In this document: in pieces, positions 29,399 through 40,205 of the stretch
Numbering within the stretch: the first letter of the stretch is position 1
Layout of the letters: every line of letters begins with the position of its first letter
Translations under genes and position numbers: made by a program
The notes under the pieces: model-generated
Databases searched by the model: none
What the model saw: only the letters and a program-made list of their open reading frames with translations
Told to the model about the DNA's origin: nothing
NCBI GenBank assembly: GCA_014284505.1
Contig: JAAFYY010000001.1
Location: 868,001 to 932,000 of the forward strand
Direction of reading: 5' to 3'
Length of the DNA: 64,000 nt
Source of the DNA: Streptacidiphilus sp. 4-A2
Lineage (GTDB): Bacteria > Actinomycetota > Actinomycetes > Streptomycetales > Streptomycetaceae

Positions 29399-29931
29399 GT
29401 GAGCACTGTGGAACATCCGCTGAACAGCGCCGAGGAGGCCGGGCTTCCGGTCACCTGGTGTCCGAGCGGTTCACCGGACCGCCCGGAGGCCGTCGTTCTC
29501 GGCGTGCGCTCCGGGCCGGAGGGCCAGGTCGTCTACCTGGACGCGCCGATGCCCGCGGCCGAAGCGCTGGCCTCGATACCGGAGGGCATCTCGCCCACCA
29601 GAGTCCTGCGGTTCGCCTCGCACTGCGTGTCCGACTGCGCCAACCCGGATCGGCGAGGACTGCGGCCTGATCGAACGCATCCGGAAGGTGCCGACGGGAC
29701 CGGTCGCGTCCAGTGTTCCGCAGTCCACCTGCGACCACGCTGCACCTGGTGGAACCAGGTCGGTGTGGACGCCTGCCGTCGCTGCCCCGCCGTCACCACC
29801 CTCAACTCCCCCGACGACCAGCTCACCACGTGGTCGCGGATCCGTCGACCACACTGGAGCAGGTGCAGGAGTGGATCGAGCAGGACCATGCCCGGCAGCC
29901 GGGCGGCGCCACCCGTGAGCCGGCCGGCTGA
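29399..29931 (+). CDS. Cys-rich protein, possible metal or Fe-S binder, frameshifted
   Basis: The gene starts at GTG 29399 or 29408. Apparent single-base losses lie near 29650, 29725 and 29830. The corrected protein of about 178 residues has ordinary N-terminal sequence, then clustered cysteines: HCVSDCANP, EDCGLIERI, STC, RPRCTWWNQVGVDACRRC. It ends with EQVQEWIEQDHARQPGG. Eight cysteines in about 80 residues suggest zinc or iron-sulfur binding. I do not recognise the family. It lies between a secreted peptide and the type II thioesterase of the NRPS region. Confidence 0.6.
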
Positions 29932-29981
29932 CGGCCCGAACCACCGAACCATCGAACGACACGCAACAGAAGGACGGTGCC

Positions 29982-30729
29982 GTGGGCGACTGGACCCGAC
30001 GCTTCCATCCCGTGCCCCGGGCCCGGATGAAGCTGATCTGCTTCCCGCACGCGGGCGGCTCGGCCAGTGCCCACCACCAGCTCTCGGCCGCCGTGGCCGC
30101 CCACGGCGTCATGGAGCCCTGGGTGGTGCAGTACCCGGGGCGGCATGTGCGCTTCGGCGAGCCCTTCGCCGAGCGGCTGGACGAGATCGTGGACGCGGTC
30201 CTCGCGGAACTCCCCGACGGGCCGGCCCCGGCCCTGTTCGGTCACAGCATGGGCGCGGTGCTGGCCTTCGAGACCGCCCGCCGGCTGGAGGAGGCGGGCC
30301 GTACGCCCGCCGCACTGGTGGTCGCCGGCCGTGAGGCCCCGGAACGGCCCTGGCCGCCCGGCGACGAGCGGCCCGCCTGGCTCTCCGACGACACCGCGCT
30401 GGTCGACGAGATGCGGCGGCTCTCCGGGACCGCCCAGGAACTGCTGGACGACCCGGAGTTCCTGAGTCTGGTGCTGCCCCGGTGCGCGCCGACTACCGGA
30501 TGCTCGCCGACTACGTCTACCGGGCCGCTCCCCCGCTGGAGTGCCCGTTGACGGTGCTGACCGGCGACAGCGACCCCGGGTGGGCGCCGAGGGCGCGCTG
30601 GCCTGGCGCGGGCACACCCGGGGCCTTTTCTCCTGCCAGGAGTTCTCCGGCGGGCACTTCTTCCTGGACCGGTACCTGCCGCGGGTGGCCGAGTTGCTCA
30701 CTGCCGCGCCGGCCGGGCCGGACGCCTGA
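29982..30729 (+). CDS. Type II thioesterase, frameshifted
   Basis: The GTG at 29982 follows AAGGA. LICFPHAGGSASAHHQ, the nucleophile in GHSMGAVLAFE, LTGDSDP carrying the Asp and SGGHFFLD carrying the His define the TEII family. Two single-base losses occur near 30482 and 30580. These enzymes remove wrongly loaded acyl groups from carrier proteins. It is convergent with the NRPS/PKS genes and separated from them by a strong terminator. Confidence 0.88.
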
Positions 30730-30732
30730 ACG

Positions 30733-30786
30733 CGGCTCCGCCCCGCCCGACGCGCGGCACGGTACGCGGCGGGCGGGGCGGAGCCG
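30733..30786. terminator. 17-bp perfect stem, bidirectional terminator
   Basis: CGGCTCCGCCCCGCCCG at 30733-30749 pairs fully with 30770-30786 between the convergent thioesterase and ketosynthase genes. Confidence 0.85.
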
Positions 30787-30791
30787 GTGAC

Positions 30792-32910
30792 CTACTCGGC
30801 CTCAAGTTCGTCCAGCAGGGCGGAGAGTGAGTCCTCCCCGGTGTCCGGGGTGGCGGCGGCGATGATGGCCAGGGCCATCTCGGGCAGCGGCAGGTCCTCC
30901 AGGAAGAGCGTGATCGGCACGTCGAGACCCAGGTCGTCCCGCAGCTGGCCGACCAGGTGAACTGCCGTCAACGAGTCGCCGCCCGCGGTGAAGTAGGTGG
31001 TGCCGGCGTCGACCGGCCCCTCCAGCCCAGCGCCTCCACCAGCGCCGCGGTGACCGACGCCTCCAGACTGTCGGCAGGCCCAGGCTCGGCAGTAATTGAC
31101 GTAGCGTCAACTGTGTTTTCCTCGGCCGGAGCCGCACTGCCGGGCAGGGTGAGCACGGCGTGCCGGGCGCCGTTCCGGGGCGGCGGCGGGCAGGTTGACC
31201 CGGCGGCGGCCGGGACGGCGGCGGCCGGGGCGGGAGCACCGGCCAGCCATAGCGCCGCCTCGGCGGCCAGGGCCCCGGGCTCGGTCCCGGGGGCGGTCAG
31301 GCCGGTGCCCGCCAGGGCTCCGGCCGGGCGGGCGGCCAGCCGTTCCAGCGCCTCGGCCGCACCGGCGCGGTCCGCGGCCAGGACATGGGCCCGCACCGGC
31401 AGCGCCGGGCGGGCGGTGCTCAGCGTGTACGCCGCCTCGGCCAGGCCGGGCGCGTCGGGGGCACGCAGCGCGGCGGCCAGGCGTCCGGCCAGCCGGGACA
31501 GCGCGGCCTCGGTGCGTGCCGACAGCGGCAGCAGTCGCGGCCCTCGGACGCCGGGCCGGCCGTCCGCTGCGGCGCCTGCTCGACCACCACATGGACGTTG
31601 GTGCCGCCGATGCCCACCGAACTCACCCCGGCCCGGCGCGGCCCGGCGGCCTCGGGCCAGGGGGCGCACCGGTCCACCACCCGGAACGGGGTGTCCGCCA
31701 GGCCCAGCTCCGGATGCGGAGCGGTGGCGTTGACGGTGGGGACCACGGTCCGGTGCTCCAGCATCAGCACGGTCTTGATCAGCGCGGCCACGCCCGCCGC
31801 CGCGTCCAGATGGCCGATGTTGGACTTCACCGAGCCGATGCCGATCGACCCGGCGGCGGCCGAGCCGAAGGCGGTGGCCGCGGCCGAGGCCTCGATCCGG
31901 TCGCCCAGGGCGGTGGCGGTGCCGTGGGCCTCCAGGTACTGCGCGGTGGCCGGGTCCAGGCCTGCCGTGTCCCAGGCCTCGGCGATCGCGGCGGCCTGGC
32001 GGTCCACACCGGGCGCGGTGAAGCCGACCCGGGCGGCCCCGTCGTTGGTCACCGCGCTGCCCCGGATCACCGCGCGCACCGGATCGCCGTCGGCCAGCGC
32101 GTCGGCCAGCCGGCGCAGCACCACCAGGCCGACGCCACTGCCGGGCACGGTCCCGCCCGCCTTCTCGTCGAAGGGCCGACAGCGGCCGTCCGGGGAGAGG
32201 ATGCCGCCCTCCTGGTGCAGATAGCCGTGCCTGCGGACGGTGTCCACACTCACGCCGCCCGCCAGCGCGGTGTCGCACTCGCCCAGCAGCAGGGCCTGGC
32301 AGGCGAGATGGACCGCGGACAGCGAGGTGGAGCAGGCCGTCTGCACGGTCAGGCTCGGCCCCTGGAGGCCCAGCCGGTAGGAGATCCAGGGGGCGAGGAA
32401 CTCCCGGTCGGTGAGGATCCGCAGCTGCATCGCGCCGAGCCGCTCGACCAGCCGGCGGTCGGTGTGGGCGGCCAGCATGTGCTCGGTCAGGCTGCCGCCG
32501 ACATAGACGCCGGTTCCGGTGGGGGCGCGCCACGGGTCGAGGCCGGCGTCCTGGAGCGCGTCCCAGGCGGTCTCCAGCAGCAGCCGGTGCTGCGGGTCCA
32601 GGGCCGCCGCCTCGTTGCGGTTGAACCCGAACAGCTCGGCGTCGAAGCGGTCGGCGTCGGCCAGATAGCCCTTGGCGGCGACATGGGAGCGGTGCCGGAT
32701 CTCGGCCGGGTCGGCGCCGTCGGCCAGCAGCTCGGCCTCGGTGAAGTCGGTCAGCGAGCAGACGCCGCCGAGCAGGTTGGCCCAGTACTCGTCGAGGTCG
32801 CGGGCACCGGGGAAGCGTCCGCTCATACCGGTGACCGCGATCGCGTTGTCCGGGATCTCCGGCAGTTCGGCGCGGGCAGCGGTGGTGGAGGTGATCGCTG
32901 TGGAGGTCAT
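30792..32910 (-). CDS. Polyketide synthase module KS-ACP without AT, frameshifted
   Basis: The ATG at 32910 overlaps the previous stop (ATGA). The ketosynthase spans residues about 20-440, with the active Cys in TACSTSLS near residue 195 and His residues in EAHGTATALGD and SNIGHLDAAAG. After GVSSVGIGGTNVHVVVEQ a linker with TLSTARPALPVRAHV follows, and then an acyl carrier protein with GGDSLTAVHL near residue 645. There is no acyltransferase domain, so malonyl loading must come in trans. Frame changes near 31550 and 31020 are single-base losses. This is the last gene of the minus-strand operon, ended by the 30733 terminator. Confidence 0.87.
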
Positions 32911-35900
32911 CGCGGTGTGCCTTTCCGGTTGCGGAGTGCGGCGGCGGCCCGCTGGCGTTCCCGGCGCAGGCCACCGCGGGTGGTGTCGTCGTCGGTGCCG
33001 GGCTGCGGCTGCCCGGCGGACGCGGTCTGGTCGAGGTGCGCGGCGAGCGCGGCGACGGTGGGACGGCGGAACAGGTCGACCAGGGTCAGCGGGATGTCCG
33101 GGTCCTGCTCCCGCAGCGCGGCCAGGACCCCCATCAGCCGCACCGAGTTGCCGCCCAGGTCGAAGAAGTTGTCATGGATGCCCACCCGGTCCAGGGTCAG
33201 CAGCCGGGCCCAGGTGCCGGCCAGGCGCTGCTCGGTGCCGGTGACGGGGGCGGCATAGGGCAGGGCCTGCGGCTGGCGGACGGTACCGGGTTCGGGCAGC
33301 AGGGCACGGTCGATCTTGCCGGAGCGGTTGAAGGGCAGCTCGTCCAGGTACTCGAAGATCTCGGGCACCATGTAGCCGGGCAGCCGTTCCGCCAGCCGGG
33401 CGCGCAGTTCGGCCTCGGTGGGCCCGGCCCCGGGCCGCGGTACGACATAGGCGACCAGGCGCTGCTCCGGTCCGCTGCCGCGGACCGCCGCGGCGGCCAG
33501 GGCGATTCCCGGGGCCGCCGCCAGCAGGGTCTCCACCTCGCCGAGCTCGACCCGCAGGCCGCGGAGCTTGACCTGGGTGTCGCCGCGCCCCAGGTAGTGC
33601 AGCTCACCGCGGGCGTCGATCCGGCCCAGGTCGCCGCTGCGGTACATGCGTGCGCCGGGCGGGCCGTAGGGGTCGGGCACAAAGCGCTCGGCGGTGAGTG
33701 CGGGCTGGCCGAGATAGCCGCGGGCCAGCGGTGCGCCGGCGATGTAGATCTCGCCGGTGGCTCCGGCCGGGACCGTGCGCAGGGCGTTGTCCAGCACATA
33801 GACCCGGGCCCCGGGGACCGGACGGCCGATCGGGACCGGCACTCCGGGGTGCAGCTCGGCGGTGGTGGAGTAGACCGTGGCCTCACTGGGGCCGTAGGCG
33901 TTGATGATCCGACGGCCCGGCTCGCTCAGCCGGGTGACCAGCTCCGGCGGGCAGGCCTCACCGCCCACGACCAGGGTGGTCAGCTCGGGCAGGCGGCCGG
34001 ACACCTCGGGCAGCAGCATCACCACGGACGGCGGGAGCAGGGCGTAGCTGATCCGGGAGTCCCGCAGCCGGGTGAGCAGCGCCTCGCCGAGGCGTTCGTC
34101 CTCCTGGGCGATGTGGAGCTCGGCTCCGGCCACCCAGGTGAAGAACAGGTCGGAGACGGCGACGTCGAAGCCGAAGGAGACGAACTGGAGCACCCGGTCC
34201 CCGGCGGTGACCACGAAGTCGCCGCGTACCGCGGTGACCAGGTTGGTCAGCGCCCGCTGCTCCACGGCAACGCCCTTGGGGGTGCCGGTGGAGCCGGAGG
34301 TGAACAGCACATAGGCCAGGTCCCGCGGCAGGGGACGGCGGGCGCCGGCGCCCCGGAGGCGGTTCCGCCGCCGGGGCCGGTCGCGGTTCGCACCTCCGGC
34401 AGGTCGACCCGCAGGCAGGGGGCGCCCAGCCGCTCGCCCAGGTCGGCGGTGGCGGCCGCGGTCAGCAGCAGCCGGGCGCCGCAGGCGCCGACCATATGGT
34501 CGAGCCGGGCCTGTGGGTGGGCCGCGTCCAGCGGGACATAGGCGCCGCCCGCACGCAGCACCGCCAGCGCGGAGATGCCCATCTCCGCGCTACGCGGCAG
34601 CAGCAGTCCCACCACCGCCCCCGGGCCTACCCCCGGTCCCGCAGCCGGTCCGCCAGCGAGTCTGCCCGCTCCATGAGTTGACGGTAAGTCAGTTTGATAT
34701 CGCCGCAGACCAGGGCCAACGCGTCGGGCCTGGCGGCGGCGGTCTCCGCCACCAGGTCGGCGACCAGCCGGAATTCACGCACCCCCTGGTCGGTGCGGTC
34801 GTTGCGGCCAGCACCCGGCGGCGTTCGTCCGCGGGACCAGGTCGATCCGCGACAGCGGCAGCCCGGGGGCACTGAGCGCCCGGTCCAGCAGCAGCTGGAA
34901 GTTGTTCACCCAGCGGCGCACGGTGGCCGCTTCGAACAGGTCGCTGCGGTAGATCAGGCGGGCATCCAGGTCCTCGCCGTGCCGGTCGAGGTGCAGATGC
35001 AGGTCGAACTTGGCGACGTCCAGGTTCAGTGGGACGCGCTCGGTGCGGGCTCCGGGCAGTCGCAGCTCCGGTTCGGTGTCGTCGTCGTAGCCGATGACCA
35101 CCTGGAGCACCGGGTCGTGGCTGGTCTCCCGGACCGGCGCCAGCTGCTCCACCACCGCTTCGAACGGCGCGTCCTGGTACGGGGCGGCGGCGAGCAGCGC
35201 CGCCCGCACCCGGTCGACCAGCCCCTCCAGCGAGGGGTCCCCGGAGAGGTCGACCCGCAGCGCCAGGGTGTTGGTGAGCATCCCGATCAGATCCTGGGTC
35301 TCGGCCCGGTCCCGGCCGGAGACCGGGTAGCCGATCACCAGGTCCTCCACGTCGGACAGGCGGCCGAGGAAGGCCGCCCAGACCGCGAGCAGCACCATGA
35401 ACGGCGTGCCGCCACGGGCGCCGGCCAGTGCGGTGATCCGGCGTTTGACCGCGGCGGGCACGCTGAAGCTCTCGGTGCCGCCGGCGGTTGTGCGCAGCGC
35501 CGGGCGCGGCCGGTCCAGCGGCAGCGGCAGCACCGCCGGGGCGCCACGCAGGCTGCGGACCCAGTAGCCGACCGAGTCCGCATAGCCTCCGGCGTCCTGC
35601 CGCTCCCGCTGCCAGGCGGCGAAGTCCGGGTACTGCAAAGGCAGTTCCCCGGGCTCCCAGGGGAGCCGGCCGAGCTCCGCCCGGTAGCCGGCGGAGAGGT
35701 CACGCAGCAGTACGTCGAGTGACCATCCGTCACATATCAGGTGGTGTGCGGCCAGCAGCACCCCATGGGTGCCGTCGTCGGCGTGGTGGACGGTGCAGCG
35801 CAGCAGCGGGCCGCTGTCCACCGCGAAGGGGCGGGCGGCCTCGGCCAGCATCCGCCGGTGCACCTCGGCGGCGGGGACCTCACGTTCCACCCGCAGCGCG

Positions 35901-36235
35901 GCGGCCGCCCGGGCGGAGACGATCTGTACCGCGTCGCCGTCGACGCCGGTGCGGAAGACCGTGCGCAGCGACTCATGGCGGGCGACGACCGCGTCAAGTG
36001 CCCGCCGGAAGGCGTCGGCGTCGAACCGGCCGTGCACCCGGAAGGCGACCGGGACGGTGTACTGCGCGGTGCCGGGGTTCATCTGGTCCAGGACCAGCAG
36101 TCGGGCCTGGGCATGGCAGAGCGGGAACTCGTACTCCTCAACTGCTTCCTGACATTCACTCAGATCCGGTGTCGGGCAGTCGGTCCCGGGATCCTCGGCG
36201 GCCGGCTCCTGGGGTCGCGCGGTGGCGCTGTCCAT
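32907..36235 (-). CDS. NRPS module C-A-PCP, frameshifted
   Basis: The ATG at 36235 follows GGGAGAG, 5 bases after the upstream stop. The C domain has HHLICDGWSLD near residue 168. The A domain has [13 protein letters not shown] near 650, YGPSEATVY and YRSGDLGR. The PCP has LGGNSVRLMG near 1030. A by-eye specificity code is D-V-S-L-V-G-A-V-Y-(K), which I cannot match to a known amino acid. Single-base losses occur near 34800, 34625 and 34325. It is coupled to the KS-ACP gene and probably hands its chain to it. There is no docking domain that I can name. Confidence 0.88.
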
Positions 36236-36240
36236 AGGGG

Positions 36241-39200
36241 TCACTCTCCCTTCGGGGTGGGGGCGGATGCGGGGGCGGAGCCGGTCCGGCGGTCGCGCAG
36301 GACCGTCTCCAGGACCTCGCCGATCCGGCGGGCCGGCTCGGGGTCCAGTACGCCGCTGTGGGCGCAGTCGAGTTCGTGGATGTCCAGTCGGACGCCGGTG
36401 CGCCCCCAGGCGACGATCTTGAACGGGGTGGTCAGATAGGACGGGACCTGGGTGGCCGAGAACAGGGTGACCGGCCCGTCGTAGGGCGAGGGCTGCTGCC
36501 ACCCGTGGGCCAGGACGACATGGTTGACCGCGGTATCGGCCATCGCCGTCAGCCGCGCGTCGCTGAACCCGGCGAACAGCCTGCCGTGCTCGCGCAGCAG
36601 TGGGAAGAGCATGGCCCGGGTGTGCGGCAGCGGCGGCAGCGGAGTGCCGGGTTCGAGGTCGAACGGCATCAGCCGCAGCACCTCCGCCTCGATCTCGTCC
36701 GGCTCGGGGTACCCGGACGGCAGCGGCATGGCGTCGATGACGGCGAGCAGGGAGACCTCCTCCCCCGCCTCGCGCAGCAGCGCCGCGCTCTCGTACGCCA
36801 GCATGCCGCCGAAGGAGCGTCCGGCCAGCAGGTAGGGGCCGTGCGGGCGGACCTGGCGGAGCCTTTCGGTGTACTCCCGGGCCAGTTCCCGGACGTCGGC
36901 GGGCAGATGGGGGCGGCCGGCCCGCAGCGCGGGGTCTGCAGGGCGTGCACCGGGCGGGCCGGGTCCAGGTGGGGCAGCAGGGCGGTGTAGCCCCAGCCCA
37001 GGCCCATCCCGGGGTGGAAGCAGAACAGCGGCGGCAGGGCCGGGTCGCCGGTGCGCAGGGTGACCAGCGGGGCCAGCACGCTGGGGTCGCGGATGCCGTC
37101 CGGGCGGAACTCGGCGGCGGGACGGTCCGGGCCGGGCCGGTCGAGCCGGGCGGCCAGCGCGGCCGGGGTGGGCGCCGCGAACAGCAGCGCCACCGGTACC
37201 GGGATGTCCAGCGCCCGCTCGATGCGCGCGGCAAGCCGCAGCGCGGTGAGCGAATGACCGCCCTGGGTGAAGAAGTCCGCGTCCGGGTCGAGCGCCGGTC
37301 CGAGGACCTCGCCGAACAGGGTGCACAGGGTGCGTTCGAGCTCACTGCCCGGCGGACGGGCCGGTCGGCGGCGGCAGCGGGTCCGGCAGCGCGTCCCGGT
37401 CGATCTTGCCGTGCGCGTTCACCGGGAACTCGCCGACCAGGCCCAGGCGGTGGGCAGCAGGTATCCCGGCAGTGTGGCCGCGGCCCGCTCGCGCACCCGG
37501 TCGAGCACGCCCTCGGCGGGGGTGTCCGGGTCCGGCTCCAGGATCAGCCAGGCGGCCAGCAGTCTGCCGCCGCCGGGCGCCGGCCCGCCGACCACCGCGC
37601 GCACCCACTCCCGGGCAGCGTGCGAGCGCGGCCTCGATCTCGGCCGGCTCGACCCGGAAGCCACGGATCTTGAGCTGCCGGTCGGGCGCCCGGCGAAGTC
37701 CAGCACTCCCTGCGGCGTCCAGCGGGCCAGGTCGCCGGTGCGGTACATCGGCTCCCGGGCGGGCCGTAGGGGTCGGCCAGGAACCGGTGGGCGGTCTCGG
37801 CGGGCCGGGCGACGTAGCCGCGGGCCAGGCCGCCCGCGAGATAACAGCTCGCCGACGCAGCCGACCGCACCGGGCGCAGCCGTGCGTCCAGGACCAGCGC
37901 CCGGGTGTTGTCCAGCGGGCGCCCGAGCGGTTCGGTCGGGCCTTCGCCGGTGGCCGGGTGGGAGGTGGCCACGACAGTGGCCTCGGTGGGCCCGTAGCCG
38001 TTGCGGACCGTGGTGTCCGGGCAGTGCGCCCGGATCAGCCGGACGGCCCCGGGGCCACCACGTCGCCACCGGTCCAGACCTCGCGCACCCGGTGCAGCGC
38101 ACCGGGATCGGTCTCGGCGAGGGTGCGCACCAGTTCGGCGGTGATGCACGCCGCGTCGATCGGCCGGTCCGCGGTCAGCCGGCGGAGCAGCACCGGGGTC
38201 AGCCGCTCCGGCGGCGCCAGCAGCACGCTGCCTCCGGCCAGCAGCGGCGTCCAGACCTCCAGCACCGAGGCGTCGAAGGTGTGCGGGTTGTGCACCAGCG
38301 TACGGCCGCGGAAGGCGTCGAGGCCGGATTCGGCGGACAGTTCGGCGAGTTCCCGGTGGGTGAGCAGCACGCCCTTGGGCTCGCCGGTCGAGCCGGAGGT
38401 GAACAGCACGCAGGCGGCGGCGTCCGGGTGAGCCGGTCCGGGCGGCGGCTGCCCGGCATCCGCCGCACCGGCGCCGACGGCTTCCGCCCCGGGGGCGTGG
38501 GCTACATCCAACAGGACTGTCTGTTCCGGGAGTTGGACGGTCGCCGGGCCGTGGGTCAGCACCAGCCGGGGGGTGGCGGTGGCCAGCAGCCGGGCCAGCC
38601 GTTCCGGGGGCTGGCCGGAGTCGAGCGGCAGCCAGGCCGCGCCGGTCCGCAGCACCGCGAGTTGCGCGACGACCAGCTCGGGTGAGCGCGGCAGCAGCAG
38701 CGCCACCAGCTCACCGCCGCGCACCCCGGCCGCCAGCAGCCTCCGGGCCAACACGTCTGCTGCCGCTTCCAGTTCGGCGTAGCTCAGCGCGGTGCGGGTC
38801 GGCCCGCCGGCGGCGGATTCGACAGCGGGGGCGTGCGGGGTGCGGGCGGCCTGGGCGGCGAAGCGGCCGGTGAGCGTGGCCGGTTCGACCGGCGGACGGA
38901 CCGGGCCGTGGGACAGGGCGAGCAGGGCACGCTGCTCGTCCGGCGGCAGTACGTCCAGCTCCTCGGCCGGGACGGCCGGGTCACCGGCCAGCCGGCCCAG
39001 GGTGTGGGCCAGCCGGTCCAGCAGCGGGGCGGCCTGGAGGCCCTGCCGGGTGCCGACCCGCAGCAGCATCCGCTCCCCGGCGAGGACGGCCACGGTCACC
39101 GGGTAGTGGGTGGCGTTGGCGACCTCGATCAGCTCCACCGCGGGGGCGGGCACGGCGTCACCGGGGCGGCGGGGGAAGTTCTCGAATGCCAGCACCGAGT

Positions 39201-40205
39201 CGAACCGGGCGCCGGGGCCGGCCGCACGCTGCACCTGCGCCAGCTGGACGTGGTGATGCGCCACCAGCGCCGCCTGCTCGTCCTGGACCCGGGCCAGCAG
39301 CTCGCGCACGCTCTCCTGCGGGCGCAGCCGGATGCGCACCGGCACGGTGTTGATGAACAGCCCGACCATCTCCTGCACTCCGGGCAGGTCGTGCGGCCGG
39401 CCACCACCCCGCCGAAGACCAGGTCCCGGGCGCCGGTGCTGCGGGCCAGCACCAGCGCCCAGGCGGTCTGCACCACGGTGTTCAGGGTGACTCCGGCCCG
39501 TGCGGCGGCTCCGGCCAGCGCCGTGGTGAGCTCCGCCGGCAGCCGGGCCTCGGCCAGGTCGGTCTCCTCCGCCGCCTCCCCGGCCCGGTCGGGCGCCAGC
39601 GGGACCGGCGGCTCCAGGCCGGCCAGGGCCTGGAGCCAGGCCTGTTCGGCGTGGGCCTGGTCCTGGCGGGCGAGCCAGGCCGCGTACCGCTGGTAGGGCA
39701 CGGCGGGGGGCAGGGCGCGGCCCTCGGCCAGGGCTGCCAGGTCCCGTTGCAGTATCGGCACCGACCAGCCGTCCAGCAGAATATGATGGAACGTCAGAAT
39801 CAGCTCGGTGCCCTCGGCACGGTGCACCAGGGTGGCCCGGACCAGTGGCGGGCGGGCCAGGTCGAAGCCCTTGGCCCGGTCGGCGGCCAGCAGCCGCCGC
39901 AACTCGGTGTCCGAGCCTGCGGGTTCGGACAGCGTGGCCTCGGCCCAGGGCACCCGCGCCCGGCGCGGGATGACCTGGACCGGACGGTCCAGCCCGCGAT
40001 AGCGGAAGCAGGCCCGGAGGTTGGCGTGCCGCTCCAGCAAGGCAGCGACCGCGGACCGTAGTTGAGTGGCACTCAGATCACGGGCCACGGTGAACCGGAT
40101 CTGCACCAGATAGGGGTCGTCCGCGCCGCTCCCGGCCACCGAGTGGAACAGCAGGCCCTCCTGCACCGGTGACAGCGGCAGCACATCCGCGATGGCCGGG
40201 CTCAC
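36241..40205 (-). CDS. NRPS module C-A-PCP-TE, frameshifted
   Basis: The GTG at 40205 overlaps the previous stop (GTGA). The C domain begins VLPLSPVQEGLLFHS and has FHHILLDGWS near residue 143. The A domain has LFTSGSTGEPKGV near 605 and YGPTEATVV, with by-eye code D-A-L-C-W-G-G-V-V-(K). The PCP has QGGHSLTALR near 983. The thioesterase has GRSFGGMLAYE near 1130 and the His in LDCAHSGV near 1285. Frame changes occur near 39390, 38045, 37700, 37580, 37440, 37340 and 36940. The TE should release the chain by hydrolysis or cyclisation, yet two more assembly genes follow in the operon. Confidence 0.88.

Noticed and set aside
31094..31110. Palindrome TTGACG-TAG-CGTCAA inside the ketosynthase gene
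   Set aside because: It lies in the coding linker before the ACP, far from any start; most likely chance in a lower-GC linker.
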